Assembly: GCF_001952855.1 (NCBI RefSeq)
Contig: NZ_LPNO01000053.1
Coordinates: 1-64,000, forward strand
Source: Pseudomonas sp. ATCC PTA-122608
GTDB taxonomy: Bacteria > Pseudomonadota > Gammaproteobacteria > Pseudomonadales > Pseudomonadaceae
Direction of reading: 5' to 3'
Length of the DNA stretch: 64,000 nucleotides
Under the pieces are notes generated by a model. That model ran no database searches. It saw only the letters and a list, made by a program, of their open reading frames with translations, and was not told the origin of the DNA. Positions 58,992 to 64,000 of this stretch are shown piece by piece. Position 1 is the first letter of the stretch. Every line of letters starts with the position of its first letter. The position numbers and the translations under genes are program-made.

Positions 58992-60155
58992 ATGACCGTG
59001 TTGAAGATGACCGACCTCGATCTGCAAGGTAAGCGCGTACTGATCCGCGAAGACCTCAACGTCCCAGTCAAGGACGGTGTTGTCACCAGCGATGCGCGAA
59101 TCCTGGCCTCGCTGCCGACCATCAAGCTGGCCCTGGAAAAAGGCGCGGCCGTGATGGTCTGCTCCCACCTGGGTCGCCCGACCGAAGGTGAATTCTCGGC
59201 AGAAAACAGCCTCAAGCCTGTGGCCGATTACCTGAGCAAGGCCCTGGGCCGCGACGTGCCGCTGGTTGCCGACTACCTGAACGGCGTGGACGTGAAGGCC
59301 GGCGACATCGTGCTGTTCGAAAACGTGCGCTTCAACAAGGGCGAGAAAAAGAACAGCGACGAACTGGCCCAGCAATACGCTGCCCTGTGCGACGTGTTCG
59401 TGATGGACGCCTTCGGCACCGCTCACCGTGCCGAGGGTTCGACCCACGGCGTGGCCAAGTTTGCTAAAGTTGCTGCAGCTGGCCCGTTGCTGGCCGCTGA
59501 GCTGGACGCACTGGGCAAGGCCCTGGGCGCACCGGCACAACCAATGGCCGCCATCGTTGCCGGCTCCAAGGTCTCCACCAAGCTCGACGTGTTGAACAGC
59601 CTGAGCCAGATCTGCAACCAGTTGATCGTCGGCGGCGGCATTGCCAACACCTTCCTGGCGGCTGCCGGTCACCCGGTGGGCAAATCGCTGTACGAGCCGG
59701 ACCTGCTGGACACCGCCCGCGCCATTGCCGCCAAGGTCAGCGTGCCGCTGCCGGTGGACGTAGTAGTGGCCAAGGAATTCGCTGAAAGCGCCGAAGCCAC
59801 CGTCAAGCTGATCGCTGATGTGGCCGACGACGACATGATCCTGGATATCGGCCCGCAAACTGCAGCCAACTTCGCTGAACTGCTGAAGTCGTCCCAGACC
59901 ATTCTGTGGAACGGCCCGGTGGGTGTGTTCGAGTTCGATCAGTTCGGCAACGGCACCAAAGTATTGGCCCACGCCATCGCTGAAAGCTCGGCATTCTCCA
60001 TCGCCGGTGGTGGCGACACCCTGGCAGCCATCGATAAATATGGCGTTGCTGACCAGATCTCCTACATTTCTACCGGTGGTGGTGCATTCCTCGAATTCGT
60101 CGAAGGCAAGGTACTGCCGGCTGTCGAAGTGCTGGAAAGCCGAGCGAAGGGCTGA
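58992..60155 (+). CDS. pgk: Phosphoglycerate kinase
   Basis: Pgk (387 residues) interconverts 1,3-bisphosphoglycerate and 3-phosphoglycerate with ADP/ATP. Characteristic segments: GKRVLIREDLNVPVKDGVVTSDARI, MVCSHLGRPTEGEF, PMAAIVAGSKVSTKLDVL, and the C-terminal GGGDTLAAIDKYGVADQISYISTGGGAFLEFVEGKVLPAVEVL. The start MTVLKMTDLDLQGKRV at 58992 is standard. It is 19 bp after epd and 29 bp before a small lipoprotein gene. Confidence 0.98.
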   Translation: MTVLKMTDLDLQGKRVLIREDLNVPVKDGVVTSDARILASLPTIKLALEKGAAVMVCSHLGRPTEGEFSAENSLKPVADYLSKALGRDVPLVADYLNGVDVKAGDIVLFENVRFNKGEKKNSDELAQQYAALCDVFVMDAFGTAHRAEGSTHGVAKFAKVAAAGPLLAAELDALGKALGAPAQPMAAIVAGSKVSTKLDVLNSLSQICNQLIVGGGIANTFLAAAGHPVGKSLYEPDLLDTARAIAAKVSVPLPVDVVVAKEFAESAEATVKLIADVADDDMILDIGPQTAANFAELLKSSQTILWNGPVGVFEFDQFGNGTKVLAHAIAESSAFSIAGGGDTLAAIDKYGVADQISYISTGGGAFLEFVEGKVLPAVEVLESRAKG

Positions 60156-60184
60156 AGCACTTGCTGAGGAAAAGGAGCATTCCG

Positions 60185-60412
60185 ATGATCAAGTCGTTGG
60201 CACTGGTAATAGCAGCGGGCGTATTGGCCGGCTGCGGCAGCACGCCTAAAGCGGCGCCCGAGTCTGAAAAGCCCGGGGCTGACCCGCGCAAGAGTTGCTA
60301 TCAGGCTGACTGGCAAGCCGAAACCATGCCGGTGATCAGCAAGCGCATCGGGCCGGACGGGTTGGAGAAATACGACTCTGCGCCCAACGGTCAGGAACAG
60401 GGTTGCCCTTGA
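60185..60412 (+). CDS. Small lipoprotein between pgk and fba
   Basis: This 75-residue lipoprotein has a signal with lipobox (MIKSLALVIAAGVLAGCGSTPK) and a short acidic/proline-rich body: KSCYQADWQAETMPVISKRIGPDGLEKYDSAPNGQEQGCP. The start at 60185 has AAAGGAG upstream. No function is recognised; a pair of Cys could form a disulfide. It is probably in the pgk operon. Confidence 0.85.
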   Translation: MIKSLALVIAAGVLAGCGSTPKAAPESEKPGADPRKSCYQADWQAETMPVISKRIGPDGLEKYDSAPNGQEQGCP

Positions 60413-60472
60413 CGGGTCTGATTCACTAACCGACAGCAGCGGTGGCCGCAGGTCGCCGCTTGAGGATTGGCA

Positions 60473-60808
60473 ATGAAAGGCGTTTTCGCCCTGGCAGCAC
60501 TGGCGTTATTGGCCGGATGCACCAACCTGAACATGTTCGAAAAGAAGGCAGAGCCGGTAGACAAGTGGACCACCTGGACGTGTGACAGCCAGGCGCAAGT
60601 CAACTGGCGCTTTGCCGACCAGGCCCGCACCCAGGTGGATGTACGCCTCGGCGGCTCAGACCAGGTGTACCGCCTCAAGCAGGAAGTGGCGGCTTCGGGC
60701 GTGCTGTACAGCGACGGCCAGTTGGCGTTTCACACAAAGGGTGAGGAAGGCCTGGTTTACTGGGTTGCCACCGACGATTTGATCGGGCGTGGCTGTAAAG
60801 CGATGTAG
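60473..60808 (+). CDS. MliC-family lysozyme inhibitor lipoprotein
   Basis: This 111-residue lipoprotein (MKGVFALAALALLAGCTNLN) carries a MliC/YdhA-like domain: WTTWTCDSQAQVNWRFADQARTQVDVRLGGSDQVYRLKQEVAASGVLYSDGQLAFHTKGEEGLVYWV, with the SDGQLAFHTKGEE stretch typical of inhibitors of c-type lysozyme and a Cys pair. It would protect peptidoglycan at the cell envelope. Its TAG stop is the start of a single degenerate REP (60804-60832). The start could also be TTG 60467. Confidence 0.85.
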   Translation: MKGVFALAALALLAGCTNLNMFEKKAEPVDKWTTWTCDSQAQVNWRFADQARTQVDVRLGGSDQVYRLKQEVAASGVLYSDGQLAFHTKGEEGLVYWVATDDLIGRGCKAM

Positions 60809-60832
60809 GAGCTGGCTTGCCTGCGAAGGGGC
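60804..60832 (+). repeat. Single degenerate REP unit at the mliC-like stop codon
   Basis: TGTAGGAGCTGGCTTGCCTGCG is a diverged single unit of the GTAGGAGCGAGCTTGC class, and its TAG supplies the stop of the preceding gene, as at pilJ. No inverted partner is seen before fba. Confidence 0.75.
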
Positions 60833-60970
60833 CATCAGCCGCACCGAAATACTGATTTAACGATTAAGCAAGGCAGGCTTTGAAAGCCTGACCTTCAATA
60901 ACTTGAATAGCAGCCGCCGCTACGGCAGGCTTGCACGATTAACGACCCTCGACCGGGAGAGAGACTCACA

Positions 60971-62035
60971 ATGGCACTTATCAGCATGCGCCAGATGTTG
61001 GACCACGCAGCCGAATTCGGCTATGGCGTTCCAGCCTTCAACGTCAACAACCTTGAGCAGATGCGCGCCATCATGGAAGCCGCTGACAAGACTGACTCTC
61101 CAGTGATCGTCCAGGCTTCGGCCGGCGCGCGCAAATACGCCGGTGCTCCGTTCCTGCGTCACCTGATCCTCGCCGCGATCGAAGAATTCCCGCACATCCC
61201 GGTGTGCATGCACCAGGACCACGGCACCAGCCCTGACGTGTGCCAGCGCTCCATCCAGCTGGGCTTCAGCTCGGTAATGATGGACGGTTCCCTGGGTGAA
61301 GACGGCAAGACCCCGACCGACTACGAATACAACGTACGCGTCACCCAACAAACCGTAGCCATGGCACACGCCTGCGGCGTTTCGGTTGAAGGCGAGCTGG
61401 GCTGCCTGGGTTCCCTGGAAACCGGCATGGCCGGTGAAGAAGACGGCATCGGCGCCGAAGGCGTACTGGATCACAGCCAAATGCTGACCGATCCGGAAGA
61501 AGCCGCCGACTTCGTGAAAAAGACCCAAGTTGACGCCCTGGCCATTGCCATCGGCACCAGCCACGGCGCCTACAAGTTCACCAAGCCACCTACCGGCGAC
61601 GTGCTGGCGATCGACCGCATCAAGGAAATCCACAAACGCATCCCGAACACCCACCTGGTGATGCACGGTTCTTCCTCGGTACCGCAAGAGTGGCTGGCGA
61701 TCATCAACCAGTACGGCGGCGACATCAAAGAAACCTACGGCGTGCCGGTTGAAGAAATCGTTGAAGGCATCAAGTACGGCGTACGTAAGGTCAACATCGA
61801 CACCGACCTGCGCCTGGCCTCCACCGGTGCGATGCGTCGCCTGATGGCCACCAACCCGAGCGAATTTGACCCACGTAAATTCTTCGGCGCTACCGTGACG
61901 GCCATGCGTGACGTGTGTATCGCGCGTTATGAAGCTTTCGGTACTGCGGGTAATGCTTCGAAGATCAAGCCGATCTCCCTGGAAGCGATGTACCAGCGTT
62001 ACCTGAAAGGTGAGTTGAACGCCAAGGTGAACTAA
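60971..62035 (+). CDS. fba: Fructose-bisphosphate aldolase, class II
   Basis: This 354-residue zinc-dependent aldolase splits fructose 1,6-bisphosphate. It has LISMRQMLDHAAEFGYGVPAFNVNNLEQMRAI, the zinc His in HIPVCMHQDHGTSPDVCQRSIQLGFSSVMMDGS, GVSVEGELGCLGSLETG and NTHLVMHGSSSVPQEWL. It ends with a strong terminator. Transcription may come from the pgk operon or from the 162-bp gap 60809-60970. Confidence 0.98.
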   Translation: MALISMRQMLDHAAEFGYGVPAFNVNNLEQMRAIMEAADKTDSPVIVQASAGARKYAGAPFLRHLILAAIEEFPHIPVCMHQDHGTSPDVCQRSIQLGFSSVMMDGSLGEDGKTPTDYEYNVRVTQQTVAMAHACGVSVEGELGCLGSLETGMAGEEDGIGAEGVLDHSQMLTDPEEAADFVKKTQVDALAIAIGTSHGAYKFTKPPTGDVLAIDRIKEIHKRIPNTHLVMHGSSSVPQEWLAIINQYGGDIKETYGVPVEEIVEGIKYGVRKVNIDTDLRLASTGAMRRLMATNPSEFDPRKFFGATVTAMRDVCIARYEAFGTAGNASKIKPISLEAMYQRYLKGELNAKVN

Positions 62036-62053
62036 GCCTTATGCGTTAATGAA

Positions 62054-62080
62054 GAAGCCCGCAGCGATGCGGGCTTTTTT
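62054..62080 (+). terminator. Intrinsic terminator after fba
   Basis: AAGCCCGC and GCGGGCTT flank AGCGAT and are followed by a T-run, starting 19 bp after the stop. It also lies 16 bp beyond the convergent gene ending at 62096. Confidence 0.93.
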
Positions 62081-62095
62081 GTGGCTGAAATTTGA

Positions 62096-62389
62096 TCAGG
62101 CGGCTGTGGGTGTGTCGAAGCTGCGGTGTTCGATGACGCGGAATACATCGCTTACGTTCTGCACCAGGATGCGGGCGGTGTTGGCTACGTGGTTCAGGTC
62201 ACGCTCCGCAAAATCGGGCAGGCTGGAGCAGGCCATCAGGTTGAGGTGTTCGAGGGCGGCATTGAGGCGTTCACGCAGGCAGGCGTGCAGGTCCTGTAGC
62301 GGAGCTTCGCTGTCGATCAGGAGCACCGGGTATTCGGTGGCTGTTTCGGTGCAAGGGGTGAAGCGGCGGGGCGGGAGTTGTGGCTTCAT
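62096..62389 (-). CDS. Small helical protein of DUF3077/DUF6124-like type
   Basis: This is a 97-residue protein: a proline-rich opening (MKPQLPPRRFTPCTETATEYPVLLIDSEAPLQDL) followed by two helices (HACLRERLNAALEHLNLMACSS ... FAERDLNHVANTARILVQNVSDVFRVIEH). The arrangement resembles that of the DUF6124 protein at 18276, though sequence identity is low. The function is unknown. AAGGA lies 6 bases before the ATG. It is preceded by the same kind of structured leader as the other gene, which is the strongest hint that the two belong to one regulatory family. Confidence 0.75.
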   Translation of the reverse strand: MKPQLPPRRFTPCTETATEYPVLLIDSEAPLQDLHACLRERLNAALEHLNLMACSSLPDFAERDLNHVANTARILVQNVSDVFRVIEHRSFDTPTAA

Positions 62390-62617
62390 GGCAAATCCTT
62401 AACTCAAGAGAAGATTAGCCACCGTTTGCTGCGAAACAAATGGGGTGGCAGTTGTACGCGGGTTCGCAGACCGAGGAGTTAAGACCCGGCAGACCCGAAG
62501 GTCTCCCACGTACAACCGCCATAAAAAACCGAGCATTGGCAGGACTGCCTATGTCGTATTTTGACGGGTACGGTATTAACTCTGTAGGGCTGCGAAACCC
62601 TATCGCCAATCAATGCT
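62390..62617 (-). promoter_or_regulatory. Candidate RNA switch, leader B (upstream of the 97-residue helical protein)
   Basis: Elements on the minus strand, 5' to 3': segment X GAGTTAATACC (62582-62572); a T-run after CAATGCT (62538-62532), which can pair with AGCATTG (62617-62611); stem P GGCGGTTGTACG (62520-62509) with CGTACAACTGCC (62458-62447); inside it a hairpin AGACC-UUCG-GGTCT; segment X' GGTCTTAACTC (62486-62476); hairpin GCCACC/GGTGGC; then GAGTTAAG (62405-62398) next to the Shine-Dalgarno. X' can pair with X (10 of 11) or with the ribosome site (8 of 8). Confidence 0.6.
62523..62617 (-). terminator. Terminator-like T-run in leader B
   Basis: CAATGCT-CGG followed by TTTTTT (minus strand, 62538-62523) can pair with AGCATTG at 62617-62611, or GCCAAT with the neighbouring ATTGGC. 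The loop is long, so termination would need the intervening hairpins (GGCAG/CTGCC and TAGGG/CCCTA). It is at the equivalent place of the clearer terminator in leader A. Confidence 0.4.
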
Positions 62618-62668
62618 TGCGACGGGGCGAACTATAAGCGCCGAGTCCAACCGCTGCAACCGGCCATC

Positions 62669-62768
62669 TGTAGGAGCGAGCTTGCTCGCGAAGGTCGCGA
62701 ACGATAACGCGGGAAGCCGGATGAAGCGCGGCGGTCTCGGGTTTTTCGCGAGCAAGCTCGCTCCTACA
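62669..62768. repeat. REP/BIME inverted pair between the racemase and the small DUF gene
   Basis: This is a GTAGGAGCGAGCTTGCTCGC class pair, 100 bp, spacer GTCGCGAACGATAACGCGGG. It begins 18 bp downstream of the racemase stop (minus strand) and upstream of leader B. Confidence 0.92.
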
Positions 62769-62785
62769 GTAAGCAGTGATGCAGC

Positions 62786-64000
62786 TTATTTATCCACCAA
62801 CACCTTAGGATTGGAATTGCCCCACACCGTATACAGATCCGCCAGCAACGCACCGTTGATGTCTTCAACCTCCGCCTGGCTGGTCTCCACCGCGCCCTGC
62901 TTGCCGAACAACACCACCTCATCGCCGCTCTTAACGGTCGGCACGTCGGTGACATCTACCATCAGCGTGTTCATCGACACCTTGCCCACCACCGGCACCC
63001 GGTGCCCGTTGATCAGCACCACGCCTTTGTTGGTAAACGCCCGGCGATAGCCGTCGGAATAACCGACGGTGATGTTCGCCAGTTTCGAATCCCGCGCCAG
63101 GGTGTAGGTGCGGTCGTAGCCCACGGTGTTGCCCTTCGGGTAGCTGTTGACCGACGCCACGTGGGATTTGAACTGCATCACGCGCTTGTATTCGGTGAAC
63201 GACGGCACGGTATCGCCAAACAGCAGGCCGCCCGGACGAACCATGTCCAGCCGTGACTCGGGCACTTCCAGGGTGGCGAAGGAGTTGGCGGCGTGCAGGG
63301 TGATTTTGCTGCGGTCGAGCTGGGCGACGTTGATCAGCCAGTTGGCTTGTTCGTTAAACGCCTTGAGCCCCGTGCGCACGTCGACGGCATCTTCAACGGC
63401 GAAGTGGGTCATGATCGCCGTCACCTGCAGGTTCGGCACCTTGGTAATGGCTACGGCGTCGCGGCGGCCTTGGGCGGTGGTCATTTCCACGCCGTTGCGG
63501 CTCATGCCGCTGGAGTTCAGGCCCAAGTGCACGACCAGCGGGCGGCCGTGGTTTTCGGCGATCAGGCTGGCGCGCACGGCGAAGTCCAGATTGCCCACCA
63601 GCTCTTCGACGTTATACGGCAACGCAGCTTCCAGCTCGCTCAGGGCGGCGGTGCGTACGCGGATCAGTTGGCCCTTGAAGCCGCTTTCACGGACCACGCG
63701 GGCTTCTTCGTTGCTGGCGATGCCAACGCAGGGTACGCCCAATTTGATCACCGAAGGCATCAGTAAACCGATGCCGTGACCGTAGGCATCCGCCTTGAGC
63801 ACGGCGCAGATTTTCGATTTGTCGGCGAGGCTGGCTTGCAGGGTGCGGATGTTGTTTTCGAAGGCGACTTTGTTGATTTCGACCCAGGCGTTGCTGTCCT
63901 GGATATTGACCTTGGCCACCCCGTCGGCCATCGAGAGAGGCGGGGCGGCGAAGGCCGGGTTTTGCAGCAGAGCCATGCCCATAGAGAGGGCGAGCAGGGT
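62786..64000 (-). CDS. Periplasmic broad-specificity amino-acid racemase (5' end outside window)
   Basis: This PLP-dependent, alanine-racemase-fold protein has at least 404 residues in view. The window ends inside its signal peptide (TLLALSMGMALLQNPAFAAPPLS). It carries the PLP Lys in KICAVLKADAYGHGIGLLMPS and the Tyr region TVGYDRTYTLARDSKLANITVGYSDGYRRAF. An exported Alr-like protein of this kind matches the broad-specificity racemases (Bsr/Alr) of pseudomonads that make non-canonical D-amino acids in the periplasm. An ATG at 63982 is not the start, since the frame and hydrophobic stretch continue upstream. Confidence 0.88.
   Translation of the reverse strand, partial: TLLALSMGMALLQNPAFAAPPLSMADGVAKVNIQDSNAWVEINKVAFENNIRTLQASLADKSKICAVLKADAYGHGIGLLMPSVIKLGVPCVGIASNEEARVVRESGFKGQLIRVRTAALSELEAALPYNVEELVGNLDFAVRASLIAENHGRPLVVHLGLNSSGMSRNGVEMTTAQGRRDAVAITKVPNLQVTAIMTHFAVEDAVDVRTGLKAFNEQANWLINVAQLDRSKITLHAANSFATLEVPESRLDMVRPGGLLFGDTVPSFTEYKRVMQFKSHVASVNSYPKGNTVGYDRTYTLARDSKLANITVGYSDGYRRAFTNKGVVLINGHRVPVVGKVSMNTLMVDVTDVPTVKSGDEVVLFGKQGAVETSQAEVEDINGALLADLYTVWGNSNPKVLVDK

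Noticed and set aside
62415..62637. Short open frames on both strands in leader B, and a possible leader peptide starting MA(V/A)VRGR in both leaders (from 62522 minus; 18134 plus)
   Set aside because: The first residues are similar in both leaders, but no ribosome site precedes either ATG, and a 2-base length difference in the hairpin breaks the shared frame after about seven codons. Covariation supports RNA structure instead of a peptide.

Overview
The window is a chromosomal segment of a fluorescent Pseudomonas, most likely the P. fluorescens group. The basis is high-GC coding sequence throughout, Pseudomonas-specific gene orders (pyrB with its inactive dihydroorotase partner, tonB3-gshB-pilGHIJ-chpA, mdcABCDEGH-madLM, epd-pgk-fba), the Pseudomonas-restricted DUF6124-type proteins, and at least fourteen REP/BIME inverted repeats of the P. 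fluorescens type. No rRNA, tRNA, CRISPR array or prophage was seen.

Layout. Positions 1-249 hold the 3' end of an IS3-family element whose right end sits inside a REP sequence. 355-6460 is a minus-strand housekeeping block: pyrX, pyrB, pyrR, ruvX, yqgE/algH, tonB3, gshB. 6700-16529 is the plus-strand Chp chemosensory operon for type IV pili (pilG, pilH, pilI, pilJ, chpA, chpC), without the methylesterase and methyltransferase genes known from P. aeruginosa. 16562-18599 is a small accessory patch: a 'mobile mystery' HTH-Fic pair with an AT-rich, operator-rich promoter, then a DUF6124 gene behind a long structured leader. 18915-27330 is the complete malonate decarboxylase and transporter locus with its LysR regulator. 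27368-32911 holds a split chromate transporter, a hemolysin III protein, and a LysR gene divergent from a D-amino-acid dehydrogenase, RidA and binding-protein operon. 32986-48576 carries rsmE, bioA, cytochrome b561 with two YceI proteins, rhlE, a binding protein, a glycosyltransferase-like gene, metF, ahcY with an SAH riboswitch, a thioesterase and several transporters. 48718-55505 holds mltA, a lipid-anchored cytochrome c', small secreted proteins, ligB, metK and an ArsR-methyltransferase fusion. 55755-62035 is tkt, epd, pgk, two small lipoproteins and fba. 62096-64000 has a second small helical protein with the same type of leader, then a periplasmic amino-acid racemase that runs off the window.

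How genes work together. metF, ahcY, metK and the ArsR-methyltransferase gene make this a methionine/SAM-cycle neighbourhood with two candidate SAH sensors: the riboswitch, and the fusion regulator with a perfect 26-bp operator. The sugar-phosphate genes form a second metabolic unit.

The most interesting signal is a pair of structured leaders upstream of the two small DUF-type genes (18056-18275 plus strand; 62617-62390 minus strand). They share a stem with compensatory changes, a hairpin closed by a UUCG or CUUG tetraloop, and an upstream terminator-like T-run. In each, one segment is complementary both to an upstream segment and to the Shine-Dalgarno region, with entirely different sequences in the two copies. 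This looks like an undescribed RNA switch family.
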